In this document: piece after piece, positions 44,278 through 52,693 of the stretch | Layout of the letters: each line of letters starts with the position of its first letter | How positions within the stretch are numbered: the first letter of the stretch is position 1 | DNA from: RBG-16-34-14 sp963798865 | GTDB lineage: Bacteria; Bacteroidota; Ignavibacteria; Ignavibacteriales; Ignavibacteriaceae | Assembly (NCBI GenBank): GCA_963798865.1 | Contig: CAWCVZ010000004.1 | Span: forward strand, 1,240,001 to 1,304,000 | Direction of reading: 5' to 3' | Length of the DNA stretch: 64,000 nt | Notes under the pieces: model-generated | Told to the model about the DNA's origin: nothing | Seen by the model: the letters and a program-made list of their open reading frames with translations, nothing else | Database searches by the model: none | Program-made: the position numbers and the translations under genes

Positions 44278-44742
44278 ATGGGTTTAACAGATTCTACTCA
44301 AACAAGTCTTATCCATCAACTTACTCCTTCAAATTATATTGCGTTATTTGCTCTTCTAATCTCGATACTAGCCATTATTATTTCGTGGCTTTCATTTAAA
44401 CGATCAGGTAAAATTTCAATACCTAAAGTTGTGGGTGAATCTACAAGAGGTAAAAATTATATATTACACATACAAGATTTTTCATCTAGTAAAAATTTAC
44501 GAATTGATAAGGTATTTGTTAAGCGAAAAAATAAGTTAGGATATAAAAGAATTAATTTTGATGAACATCGGTTATCAGATCAAGTACCTCCTATTGTTGA
44601 ATTGCTTTTACCAGAAGAAATTGGCGATTTTATATACAAAATTATCCTAGAAACAAACTACAAGAAAATAAAATATGCAACAGTAGGCTTTCTAGAAGAA
44701 CCGAAATGGTATGACAAATTAAGGAAGAAGAGAAATAAGTGA
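44278..44742 (+). CDS. Hypothetical membrane-anchored protein
   Basis: I do not recognise this 154-residue protein. One transmembrane helix (YIALFALLISILAIIISWLSF, about residues 21-41) is preceded by a short polar tail and followed by a basic, mostly beta-strand domain (KVVGESTRGKNYILHIQDF, KIILETNYKKIKYATVGFL). The C-terminal KLRKKRNK is strongly positive. The topology suggests a soluble domain on the cytoplasmic side. It is convergent with argS, only five bases from its stop. Its base composition and codon use look somewhat more AT-rich than the neighbours, so acquisition by transfer is possible. Confidence 0.55.
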   Translation: MGLTDSTQTSLIHQLTPSNYIALFALLISILAIIISWLSFKRSGKISIPKVVGESTRGKNYILHIQDFSSSKNLRIDKVFVKRKNKLGYKRINFDEHRLSDQVPPIVELLLPEEIGDFIYKIILETNYKKIKYATVGFLEEPKWYDKLRKKRNK

Positions 44743-44747
44743 CCAAC

Positions 44748-46376
44748 TCACATCCTTTCCGGCGCACTAACCCCAAGTATTGTTAGCCCGTTTTTTAAAA
44801 CAGCTCTTGTTGCGGTAACAAGTGCAATTCTTGCTTCAGCGAGATTTTTCTCTGAGCCTATTATTCTGCATACAGTATAAAACCTGTGGAATAAACCTGC
44901 AAGCTCTTCGAGATATGCACAAATTCTGTGGGCTTCAAAAAGTTCTGTGCTGTATTCTATTTCATCTTTAAACTTGTGAAGTTTCTTTAATAATAATTGT
45001 TCTTCATTTGTTACAAGCAGGGATAAATTTTCCATTGAGGATTTCAGTTCTTCTCTTTCAGTCATTTTAAGAATAGAGCAAATTCTTGCGTGAGCATACT
45101 GCAAATAAAAAACCGGGTTCTCATCAGACTGTTTTTTTGCAACTGCAAGATCAAAGTTCATATGGGAAGTTATATTCCTCATATTAAAAAAATATCTTAC
45201 AACATCGCTCCCTACTTCATCAATCAATTCATCAAGTGTAATATAATTTGCTTTTCGGGTGGACATCTTCACCACTTCCCCCCCATCCATTATTGTAACA
45301 AACTGGTGAATGAGAACTTTAACTTTATCCGTATCGTATCCCAATGCTTTTAATCCTGCAATCACATCCGGATAAGTTGCATTATGATCAGAACCAAACA
45401 AGTCAACAATCAAATCATAGCCGCGGTCAAATTTTGTTTTGTGGTAAGCAATATCTGGAAGGCGGTAAGTCGGTTCTCCTGTTGATTTCACAATTACTTT
45501 ATCTGTTTCATTTCCAAGCTCTGTAAGTTTTAACCAGACCGCACCATCTTTTTCGTAAGAAAGATTTTTTTCTTTAAAAGTCTTAAGAAGAGATTCAATC
45601 TTTTTTTCTTCGTACAAACTGTTTTCATTATAAAAAACTTTATGCTTTATTTTGAGCCGGGAGAGAGTTGTTTCAATCTCTTTAAATATTTCTTTCTCGG
45701 CTTTCTCCTTAAAAACACCTTCAGGTTCTTCATTCTTTAATTTGTCACCGTATTCATCAAAAAGTTTTTTAGCAATATCTTTTATGTATTCCCCCTGGTA
45801 ATAATCTTCCGGGAACTCAATCTTTTCACCAAGTATTTCAAAATATCTGAGCCTTACAGAATCGCCGAGAACTCTCATCTGCCTTCCGGCATTGTTAAAA
45901 TAATATTCACGGTCAACTTCATAACCATTCCATTCAAGCATATTTGCAATTGTATCACCGCAAACAGCATTTCTTCCATGCCCGACTGTTAATGGTCCGG
46001 TAGGATTAGCAGAAACAAATTCCACATTTGCCTTTTTACCGCTGTGTTTATTTGTTTTTCCATAAGTATCAGACAAAACAAGAATTTCTTTTACTATCTC
46101 TGAAACATAGGAGGGTGTGAAAAAGAAATTAATAAAACCGGGTCCGGCAATTTCAGTTTTATAAATAATATTTTTATCAATTTTAAGATTCGAAATTATT
46201 TCGTCTGCAATCTGTCTTGGATTTTTTCTTAATTGTTTAGTAAGCAGCATTGCAGCATTTGAAGATAAATCACCATGTTCCTCACTTTTCGGAATATCGA
46301 AAACAAGATTTATTTCCTTAAGATATTCTAATCTAAGTGCTGCTTCATCAAAAAGAGATTTTAGATATTCTTTCAA
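44748..46376 (-). CDS. argS: Arginyl-tRNA synthetase
   Basis: ArgS charges tRNA-Arg. This 542-residue protein has the N-terminal add-1 domain, then the class I signature in NVEFVSANPTGPLTVGHGRNAVCGD (HGRN in place of HIGH). The KMSTRKANYITLDEL loop (KMSKS-equivalent) and VRYFFNMRNITSHMNFDLAVAKKQSDENPVFYLQYAHARICSIL, the family-specific anticodon-domain start, follow. The C-terminus LTILGVSAPERM is canonical. It is convergent with the preceding hypothetical gene, and rsfS lies 25 bases upstream on the same strand. Confidence 0.97.
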   Translation of the reverse strand: MKEYLKSLFDEAALRLEYLKEINLVFDIPKSEEHGDLSSNAAMLLTKQLRKNPRQIADEIISNLKIDKNIIYKTEIAGPGFINFFFTPSYVSEIVKEILVLSDTYGKTNKHSGKKANVEFVSANPTGPLTVGHGRNAVCGDTIANMLEWNGYEVDREYYFNNAGRQMRVLGDSVRLRYFEILGEKIEFPEDYYQGEYIKDIAKKLFDEYGDKLKNEEPEGVFKEKAEKEIFKEIETTLSRLKIKHKVFYNENSLYEEKKIESLLKTFKEKNLSYEKDGAVWLKLTELGNETDKVIVKSTGEPTYRLPDIAYHKTKFDRGYDLIVDLFGSDHNATYPDVIAGLKALGYDTDKVKVLIHQFVTIMDGGEVVKMSTRKANYITLDELIDEVGSDVVRYFFNMRNITSHMNFDLAVAKKQSDENPVFYLQYAHARICSILKMTEREELKSSMENLSLLVTNEEQLLLKKLHKFKDEIEYSTELFEAHRICAYLEELAGLFHRFYTVCRIIGSEKNLAEARIALVTATRAVLKNGLTILGVSAPERM

Positions 46377-46401
46377 CTAAATTTCCGGATTGATTGTGAG
46401 G

Positions 46402-46815
46402 TTATTTACGGACAGCCCTGGTTTTTCTAACAGGTTTTTTTTCATTTACTTTTTTCATTTTAGCAAGAAGAGGATCTTCAACTTCAATAATTGGTGCATC
46501 ACCCCAGAGCCTTTCAAGATTATAAAATTCACGCATTTCCTTTTTAAAGATATGAACAACAACATCAACATAATCAAGAAGAACCCAGCTTAATGCTTTG
46601 TATCCTTCTTTATGCCAGCATTTCAATCCTTTATCTGAAAGAGATTTGTCAACTTCATCAGCAATAGCTTTTACCTGGGTATCGGAATCAGCTGAACAGA
46701 TAACAAAATAATCTGCAAAAGAAACAACTTTTCTTAGATCAATTATTCTTACGTCATATCCTTTTTTATTAAAGATTAATTCGGCTATATTATTAGCCAG
46801 CATCTTTGAATCCAA
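46402..46815 (-). CDS. rsfS: Ribosome silencing factor
   Basis: RsfS binds ribosomal protein L14 and blocks subunit joining in poor growth conditions. The 137 residues include VVSFADYFVICSADSDTQVKAIADEV, the HKEGYKALSWVLLDYVDVVVHIFKKEMREFYNLERLWGDAP motif of the family, and a basic disordered tail (KKPVRKTRAVRK). Length is standard apart from that tail. It lies nine bases after the LytR_C gene, so the two are co-transcribed. Confidence 0.95.
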   Translation of the reverse strand: MDSKMLANNIAELIFNKKGYDVRIIDLRKVVSFADYFVICSADSDTQVKAIADEVDKSLSDKGLKCWHKEGYKALSWVLLDYVDVVVHIFKKEMREFYNLERLWGDAPIIEVEDPLLAKMKKVNEKKPVRKTRAVRK

Positions 46816-46824
46816 TCTTACCTC

Positions 46825-47307
46825 TTAGTTAAATGGTTTTAAACGGTTAAAATCTTTACCGATAATTAATGAAACATCGAGAAAATAATCATTATTTATT
46901 TGTTGAATAACATTTTTAGAATCTATACCAAGTGCCTCTGCAACCTTTATTGCGTTATCCCTGTTCCCGGTTCTGTCAACAACAAGAGTATTATCAATAT
47001 CGTAGGAAGAATAATTCCCAACCTGAACAACATCAAAATTTTTTTGCCTTAAATAGTTTGTTAAATTTTCTGCTATTCCAGAAATCCCGCATCCATTCAT
47101 TACTTCAAGTTGAATAATGTGAGATGATTTGTTTAGATCTGTTTCATCATCACCTGAGGTTAATGCTGTTATTTTTGTAATTAAAGAATAAGATAGAAAA
47201 ATAACCAGGCAGGCAAGAATAATTATAATTACATTTAAAAAAATATTTGCGGCAGACCCGGAAGATTTTTTAATGGATTTTAAATCGGCTGGAGTTTTTC
47301 CCTTCAC
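46825..47307 (-). CDS. LytR C-terminal-domain membrane protein
   Basis: This 160-residue protein has a single transmembrane helix (about residues 23-45, FLNVIIIILACLVIFLSYSLI) and an external LytR_C domain. That domain shows IQLEVMNGCGISGIAENLTNYLRQKNFDVVQVGNY, then VVDRTGNRDNAIKVAEALGI. In full-length LytR-CpsA-Psr proteins this domain accompanies the catalytic part, but here it stands alone, as is common upstream of rsfS. Its role is unclear; binding to cell-wall glycan is a possibility. Confidence 0.85.
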   Translation of the reverse strand: MKGKTPADLKSIKKSSGSAANIFLNVIIIILACLVIFLSYSLITKITALTSGDDETDLNKSSHIIQLEVMNGCGISGIAENLTNYLRQKNFDVVQVGNYSSYDIDNTLVVDRTGNRDNAIKVAEALGIDSKNVIQQINNDYFLDVSLIIGKDFNRLKPFN

Positions 47308-47338
47308 TTATTTCTGCTCACCTGCAGATATTCATTAA

Positions 47339-47827
47339 TTAATATCCCCAATATCCCAACCTGTTAAACATTGAATTGCCATAGTAACCTGAATAACCAT
47401 TATAATAAGGAAACTGATTATACTGCAATGAGATTGCAAAATCTTTCCATGGTTTGTAATTAATTGCAGCTCTGCTTAGATAAATTCCATTAAGACTATT
47501 CTGAAAGTCCCTGCCTAATGAACTGTATGGTGAATTAACAAGACTTATATCTGTCTGAACATTTAGATTATCGGAAAAATTATACATCATGCTATTAGTA
47601 TAAACACCAAGAGCAACACCATTATTTCCAAATGAAGAATATGACATACTAAACTGATGATTCATATGAAAATTTTCGGAGTTCAAAAATCCGAATAAAT
47701 TACCTGAAGAATAAGAAGGATCAACAATTCCGTCTTTTACATTTTCGGTTGGAAAACCCGGATCTTTAAATTGAGCATAAACTCCCGCATAAATTCCTAA
47801 AACCAATATCAAAACAAGCTTTTTCAT
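47339..47827 (-). CDS. Exported envelope protein of unknown function
   Basis: I do not recognise this 162-residue protein. It has a signal peptide (MKKLVLILVLGIYAGVYAQ). The mature part is rich in Asn, Ser, Tyr, Gly and Phe and reads as beta-strands (FHMNHQFSMSYSSFGNNGVALGVYTNSMMYNFSDNLNVQTDISLV). A conserved-looking YFPYYNGYSGYYG-type Tyr/Gly tail ends it. The pattern is that of a small outer-membrane or surface beta protein. It is the last-transcribed-from start of the argS-rsfS group and diverges from the trp leader. Confidence 0.65.
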   Translation of the reverse strand: MKKLVLILVLGIYAGVYAQFKDPGFPTENVKDGIVDPSYSSGNLFGFLNSENFHMNHQFSMSYSSFGNNGVALGVYTNSMMYNFSDNLNVQTDISLVNSPYSSLGRDFQNSLNGIYLSRAAINYKPWKDFAISLQYNQFPYYNGYSGYYGNSMFNRLGYWGY

Positions 47828-47995
47828 AATTCATCCTTTGAATTTGATATGAATTTTAATTAAAACTATGCATAAAGTCAATGAAGGAAGAAAGCAATGA
47901 TTATAATGTAACTCACCATCCAAATCATTATCAGGTAAAGAAAATTTCAGGGATGTTAAGAAAATGATATTACTCAAATAAACTTTGGTTAGATA

Positions 47996-48023
47996 TTGAC
48001 AATTCAAATTTCTGTAATATATT
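47996..48023 (+). promoter_or_regulatory. Probable trp operon promoter
   Basis: TTGACA at 47996-48001, a 16-base spacer and TATATT at 48018-48023 form a near-consensus sigma-70 promoter. The same downstream element reads TATATTTG, which also fits the TAnnTTTG of Bacteroidetes promoters. Transcription would begin around 48030, only a few bases before the leader ATG, so the leader message is almost leaderless. No Trp-repressor palindrome is evident here. Confidence 0.55.
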
Positions 48024-48036
48024 TGCATTAGCAATT

Positions 48037-48123
48037 ATGAAAACAAAAACTGAGTCATATTACAATAAAAACTTAACCAGCTTTTGGGCATGGTGGTTTA
48101 ACATATTTATAATGACTCAGTGA
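48037..48123 (+). CDS. trpL: trp operon leader peptide
   Basis: This is a 28-codon open frame directly after the promoter and before the trpE attenuator. It begins MKTKTESYYNKNLTSF, and codons 17 to 20 read Trp-Ala-Trp-Trp, three Trp codons in four. Then come seven residues and TGA at 48121-48123. Trp is normally the rarest amino acid, so this clustering directly upstream of the Trp genes is strong evidence for a regulatory leader. No clear Shine-Dalgarno is present. The peptide itself is not expected to have any function beyond the ribosome's progress along it. Confidence 0.9.
   Translation: MKTKTESYYNKNLTSFWAWWFNIFIMTQ
48049..48121 (+). promoter_or_regulatory. Leader hairpin 1:2 across the Trp codons
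   Basis: ACTGAGTCAT (48049-48058, codons 5-8 of the leader) is exactly complementary to ATGACTCAGT (48112-48121, the last codons plus the first stop base). The Trp codons fall in the 53-base loop. This matches the 1:2 or pause hairpin of classic amino-acid attenuators. Confidence 0.75.
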
Positions 48124-48124
48124 A

Positions 48125-48160
48125 CTTGAGAAATATTAATTTTTTAAGACCCTTCTCAGG
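48125..48160 (+). promoter_or_regulatory. Predicted antiterminator of the trp attenuator
   Basis: cttgagaa (48125-48132), two bases after the leader stop, pairs over 8 bp (one G-U) with ttctcagg (48153-48160), which is the left arm of the terminator. A ribosome waiting at the Trp codons (48085-48096) leaves this strand free, so the antiterminator forms. A ribosome that reaches the stop codon covers it, so the terminator forms instead. Confidence 0.7.
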
Positions 48161-48182
48161 CAAACTGGGAAGGGTTTTTTTT
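48149..48182 (+). terminator. trp attenuator, intrinsic terminator
   Basis: accttctcag-type left arm (48149-48159) and right arm ctgggaagggt (48165-48175) form an 11-bp stem with one G-U pair and a five-base loop. Eight T residues (48175-48182) follow directly. It is the strongest terminator in the window and lies 29 bases before the trpE ATG, so it can only act to control the trp operon. Confidence 0.92.
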
Positions 48183-48211
48183 ATGTATTAAATATCAAAA
48201 ATAACTTTACA

Positions 48212-49714
48212 ATGAATTTCGAACAATTTAAAGAGCTGGCAAAAGATTATAACCTCATTCCTGTTTATGAAGTTATAACTGCTGATATGCTTACTCCGGT
48301 TCTTGCTTATTTAAAAGTTAGAGAGAAAGGAACGCAAAGCTTTCTTCTGGAATCGGTTGAAGGAACTGCAAATATGGCAAGATATTCTTTTATTGCGAAG
48401 AAACCTGAGAAGATCATTAAAAATAGATAACTTAAAAATGACAATAAGTTCAGATGGTTCTTCGTCGGATTTTAATAAATCAATTTTTGAATATATAAGA
48501 GAAGAATTAAAAAAATATAAACAGCCGAAGTTAGAAAATCTTCCTGATTTTACAGGCGGAATCGTTGGTTATCTTGGTTATGAAAATATTTCCCTGATTG
48601 AAAGTGTAATTAATTTTTCATCCAATGGTTTTGATAATCCAGATTCAATTTTGGGGATGTACAATACAATCCTGGCATTTGATCATCACAGGCACCAGAT
48701 AATACTTATCTCTAATGTTAAAATAGATAATCAAACAAATCTTGAAGCAGCATATAATAAAGCAAAATCGGAAATAAATAAATTAAGAAATGAGTTGAGA
48801 AAACCGGTTGAATATTCAACTGACTTTCAAATTACAGACGAAATAAATGAGAATTTTAATCCTGAAGAATTTTATAAGCAGGTTGAAGCAGGAAAAAATA
48901 ATATTGTTGAAGGAGATATTTTCCAGATTGTTTTATCAAAAAGATTTTCATCAAACTATACAGGAGATCTTTTTAATGTTTACCGTGCTCTTCGAATAAT
49001 AAATCCTTCTCCTTATATGTATTATCCTGGAATTTGAGAATGCTTCAAAGGATAGACAAAAATAATTTTACAATCGTCGGTACTTCACCTGAAGATTTAA
49101 TAAAAGTAAAAAACCGAAAAGCGCAGGTTCTTCCTATTGCAGGAACAAGAAGAAGAGGGAAGAATCCTGAATGAAGAAAAACAGCTTGAAGAAAATTTGT
49201 TAACGATCCAAAAGAAATTGCCGAACATACAATGCTCGTTGATCTCGGAAGAAATGATCTTGGTCGTGTCTGTAAATATGGTTCAGTAAAAGTAACGGAA
49301 AGAATGAAAATTCAAAAATATTCTCATGTAATGCATATGGTTTCAAAAGTTGAAGGAGAATTAGCTGAAGATAAAGATTCGATTGATGCTTTAATGTCTT
49401 GCTTTCCTGCAGGCACAGTAACAGGCGCGCCCAAAATAAGAGCAATGCAATTGATAGATCAGTATGAAAAGAAAACAAGAAATGTTTATGCAGGTGCTGT
49501 TGGATATTTTGATTTTTCCGGAAACCTGGATATGTGTATTGCAATAAGAACTTTATTTGCAAAAGGAAAAACCATTTACTGGCAGGCAGGCGCTGGAATT
49601 GTTGCCGACAGCAAACCGGAGCTAGAAGCAAAAGAAATTAAAAATAAATCAGCTGTTATGATAAATGCATTAAAATATGCAGAGGTTATAGATGAAGATT
49701 CTGGTAATAGATAA
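48212..49714 (+). pseudogene. trpE: Anthranilate synthase component I, at least five frameshifts
   Basis: TrpE makes anthranilate from chorismate. The joined pieces are: an N-terminal domain from ATG 48212 (NLIPVYEVITADMLTPVLAYLKV, LLESVEGTANMARYSFI); a second frame to PSPYMYYPGI (49037); short pieces LEFENASKD and NNFTIVGTSPEDLI; PIAGTRRRGKNPE; EEKQLEENLL; and a final frame from about 49205 with DLGRNDLGRVC, CFPAGTVTGAPKIRAMQLI and GNLDMCIAIRT. Frame changes fall near 48420, 49032, 49062, 49170 and 49205. Catalytic segments are all conserved, so the gene was functional very recently or the sequence is faulty. It overlaps trpG. Confidence 0.88.
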
Positions 49715-50258
49715 TTACGATTCTTTTACATATAATCTTGTTCAGCTCATTGGACGGTTCAATCATGAACTTATAATAAAAAGAAATGATGAGATAACTG
49801 AAAATGAAATCGAAGAAATAAATCCTGATAAAATCTTAATTTCTCCCGGACCGGGTAAACCTGAAGATTCAAAAATCACGTTAAATGCTATTGAAAAATT
49901 TGGTAGAAAAATACCTTTGCTTGGTGTTTGTTTAGGGCATCAGGCTATTGGTGTTGTTTTTGGCGGAAAGGTAACTAAAGCTAAAGTCCTTATGCACGGA
50001 AAAATTTCTTTAATAAAACACGATAACAAAACAATCTTCAGAGATATTCCGCAGGATTTTGAAGCTACCCGTTATCATTCTTTAATTGTTGAAAGAGAAA
50101 CTCTTCCCGCATCGCTTGAAATTTCTGCTGAAACTTCTGACGGTATGATTATGGGTTTGCGGCATAAAGAATTCCCAATTGAAGGAATTCAGTTTCATCC
50201 TGAATCTATTCTTACGAGTGAAGGTTATAACATTATTAAAAACTGGTTACTCTTATGA
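49692..50258 (+). CDS. trpG: Anthranilate synthase component II (glutamine amidotransferase)
   Basis: TrpG supplies ammonia from glutamine to TrpE. The 188 residues show IDNYDSFTYNLVQLIG at the N-terminus, ISPGPGKPED, the nucleophile loop LLGVCLGHQAIG with the catalytic Cys, and FHPESILTSEG with the catalytic His and Glu. This class I amidotransferase is intact, unlike its partner TrpE. Its ATG lies 23 bases inside the end of trpE, and its stop overlaps the trpD start, so the genes are translationally coupled. Confidence 0.96.
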   Translation: MKILVIDNYDSFTYNLVQLIGRFNHELIIKRNDEITENEIEEINPDKILISPGPGKPEDSKITLNAIEKFGRKIPLLGVCLGHQAIGVVFGGKVTKAKVLMHGKISLIKHDNKTIFRDIPQDFEATRYHSLIVERETLPASLEISAETSDGMIMGLRHKEFPIEGIQFHPESILTSEGYNIIKNWLLL

Positions 50259-51283
50259 AAAAGTTAATTGAAAAACTTCTTGATAAAGAAGACCTGACGT
50301 TCGATGAATCCTACAAAATTATGAATGAGATAATGAACGGGGATTTTGATAATTCAAATCTTGCTGGATTTTTAATCGCTCTTAAAGCAAAAGGTGAATC
50401 ACCCAACGAAGTTGCAGGCTTTGCAAAAGCTATGAGAGACAACTGTATAAAAATTAACTGCACTGATGAAAATGCAATTGATGTATGCGGTACCGGTGGA
50501 GATAATTCAGGCACATTCAATATTTCCACAGCAGTTGCCTTTGTTGCTGCGGGAGCCGGAGTTAAAGTTGCCAAACATGGAAACCGTTCCATCTCAAGCA
50601 AATGCGGAAGTGCAGATGTCCTTCAGCAGCTTGGTGTAAATATTAATCTAACAAAAGAAAGATCAGAAGAAAGTTTAGAGCAAATTGGAATTACATTTTT
50701 GTTTGCACCTATTTATCACCCTGCTATGAAATATGCAGCGCAGGTCCGTAAAGAACTCGGAATAAAAACTGTCTTCAATATGTTGGGTCCTTTAACAAAT
50801 CCTGCGGGAGTTAAACGGCAATTGATTGGAACTTTTAATACCACCGCAGCCAGAACAATGGCACAAGCAGCCCAAGGTCTCCAAATGGAGAAAGTGTGCT
50901 TTGTCTGCTGCGGTGATAAATATGATGAAGTTTTTCTTGGGGATTCAACTACGATTTTTGAGTACAAGAAAGACATTGAAATTAAATCATATAATATCAG
51001 CAATGAAACTTTTAACTATCCATTGGTTTTTGATGATCAGATAAAAGGCGACACTTCTGAAGTTAATGCAAAAATAATTCTTGAAGTTTTTGAAGGTAAA
51101 ACCAGGAATGGCGCTTTCCATACGATAGCTGCAAATGCAGCATTGGCTTTATACTGTGCAGAAATTTCTGATGATTTAGATGAATGTTTGAAATCAGCTG
51201 AAGAATCAATTTTAAGCAGAGCCGCTTTAAATAAATTAAATGAACTTAAAATCTATTTGGAAATGCTGTATGAATATTCTTGA
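50255..51283 (+). CDS. trpD: Anthranilate phosphoribosyltransferase
   Basis: TrpD joins anthranilate to PRPP. The 342 residues contain the family motifs VCGTGGDNSGTFNISTAVAFVAAGAGVKVAKHGNRSISSKCGSADVL (PRPP and phosphate loops), FLFAPIYHPAMKYAAQVRKELG, and TVFNMLGPLTNPAGV. No frame break is visible. It overlaps trpG by four bases and trpC by 14, showing a tightly packed operon. Confidence 0.97.
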   Translation: MKKLIEKLLDKEDLTFDESYKIMNEIMNGDFDNSNLAGFLIALKAKGESPNEVAGFAKAMRDNCIKINCTDENAIDVCGTGGDNSGTFNISTAVAFVAAGAGVKVAKHGNRSISSKCGSADVLQQLGVNINLTKERSEESLEQIGITFLFAPIYHPAMKYAAQVRKELGIKTVFNMLGPLTNPAGVKRQLIGTFNTTAARTMAQAAQGLQMEKVCFVCCGDKYDEVFLGDSTTIFEYKKDIEIKSYNISNETFNYPLVFDDQIKGDTSEVNAKIILEVFEGKTRNGAFHTIAANAALALYCAEISDDLDECLKSAEESILSRAALNKLNELKIYLEMLYEYS

Positions 51284-52065
51284 TGAAATTATTGCTGTAA
51301 AGAAAAGAGAAATTTCGGAATTAAAGAAGAAATACTCTCTTAATTCTTTCAGGGAGATGGAATTTTATAGTTCAAAATCATTGAGGTTTTCAAATAGGAT
51401 TAAAAGAAATGATCATCTTTCAATAATTGCTGAGATAAAAAAAGCAAGTCCATCTAAAGGAATTATACGTGAGGATTTTAATCATCGTAAAATTGCAAAT
51501 ATTTATTTTGAAGAGGGGGTTGATGCAGTTTCTGTTTTAACAGATAAAAACTTCTTTAAAGGAAAAATCACCTTCCTATCTGACATTGCAAAGGAAAAAC
51601 AAGCTCCCCTGCTGAGAAAAGATTTTATAATTGATGAATACCAGGTATTTGAATCAAAAGCTAATGGAGCTGATATGATTCTATTGATTTGTGAAGCTCT
51701 TTCTAAAAATCAGATTAATGAATTGACATCATGCTTCAAATGAAATTGGTTTGGAAGTTTTACTCGAACTTCATTCAGAAGATCAGTTGGGTAAAATTGA
51801 TTTTTCATTAAATAAACTGATTGGAATTAACAACAGAAATCTCAATAATTTTTCAGTTGATTTAACAACCACAGAAAAGATAAGAAAGAAAATTCCGGAT
51901 GATGTAATTGTTATTTCTGAAAGCGGAATACATAAAAAAGATGATATTAAATATTTATATGATTCGGGTGCAAATGGAATTCTTATTGGAGAATATTTAA
52001 TGAGAAGTAAAGATATAAGATCAGGATTAAAAGAAATTAAAGAATGGTGTATGGTTGAAAGTTAA
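51270..52065 (+). CDS. trpC: Indole-3-glycerol-phosphate synthase, one frameshift
   Basis: TrpC closes the indole ring. The ATG at 51270 gives MNILDEIIAVKKREISELKK, the normal start. The first part has IIAEIKKASPSKGIIREDF (catalytic Lys), VDAVSVLTDKNFFKG, and LLRKDFIIDEYQVFESKANGADMILLI. Near 51726-51735 the frame changes and continues with HASNEIGLEVLLELHSE, IGINNRNLNNFSVDLTTT, VISESGI and GANGILIGEYLM. The total of about 265 residues is standard. One base added or lost in the sequence explains it. Confidence 0.9.
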
Positions 52066-52691
52066 AATTTGCGGAATTACAAATAAAGAAGATGCACTTT
52101 TCGCTGAAAGTCTTGGAGCAGATGCAGTTGGATTTATTTTTTATAAAGAAAGTAAAAGATATATTTCTCCGGAATCTGCATCGGAAATAATTAAATCACT
52201 TTCTCCAATAACAATTAAAGTTGGTGTATTTGTAAATGAATAATCCTGAAGAGATAAATAAAATTGCATCACAAAGTTAAATTGAATATTCGTTCAGCTT
52301 CATGGCGATGAAAACCCTGATATTATTGATAAAATTGATTTCCCGTAATTAAAACTTTCAGAATAAACGGAGCTTTTGATTCTCAAAATTCTTAAAGAAT
52401 ACCTGCCTGTCCGGCAGGCAGGTAAAAATGTGACTTTTCTTTTTGATTCATACTCTAAGGAAGATTTTGGAGGAACAGGATATAAATTTAACTGGGATTT
52501 AATTCCTAAAGAGGCTTAATGGAAATTTTATTCTTGCAGGAGGAATATCTGTTGATAAACTGGAAGAGATTTTTTACAAAATTAAACCTAAAGCGATTGA
52601 TATTACTTCGTCACTTGAGAAATCTCCCGGTATAAAGGATCATAAAAAGTTAAAAGAATTTTTTAAAAAATTTAATTCACTAAGGAGCTGA
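52055..52691 (+). pseudogene. trpF: Phosphoribosylanthranilate isomerase, about five frameshifts
   Basis: TrpF is the isomerase before TrpC. It starts at TTG 52055 (KVKICGITNKEDALFAESLGADAVGFIFYKES, with the catalytic Cys) and reads to about 52240. Pieces in changing frames follow: NNPEEINKIASQS, VQLHGDENPDIIDKIDFP, IKTFRINGAFDSQ, a repeat-bearing stretch, VTFLFDSYSKEDFGGTGYKFNWDLI with the catalytic Asp, and NGNFILAGGISVDKL to the TGA at 52689-52691. Breaks fall near 52241, 52275-52295, 52345, 52385 and 52517. It overlaps trpC by 11 bases. Confidence 0.85.
52401..52423. repeat. Perfect palindromic element inside trpF
   Basis: acctgcctg (52401-52409) and caggcaggt (52415-52423) form a perfect 9-bp stem with a five-base loop tccgg. 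In the local trpF frame the element reads in phase as LPVRQAG between ILKEY and KNVTFLF. It is much more GC-rich than the flanking DNA, suggesting an inserted mobile hairpin unit. I recall similar palindromes scattered in many genomes. Confidence 0.7.
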
Positions 52692-52693
52692 TT

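Noticed and set aside
47831..48034. Minus-strand 67-codon frame in the trp promoter region
   Set aside because: It overlaps the promoter, has no recognisable protein pattern and no ribosome site. It is a chance frame.
48357..49037. Separate gene inside the trp leader-to-trpG interval
   Set aside because: It is the second frame of trpE. Its text continues the TrpE alignment and no independent start is needed.
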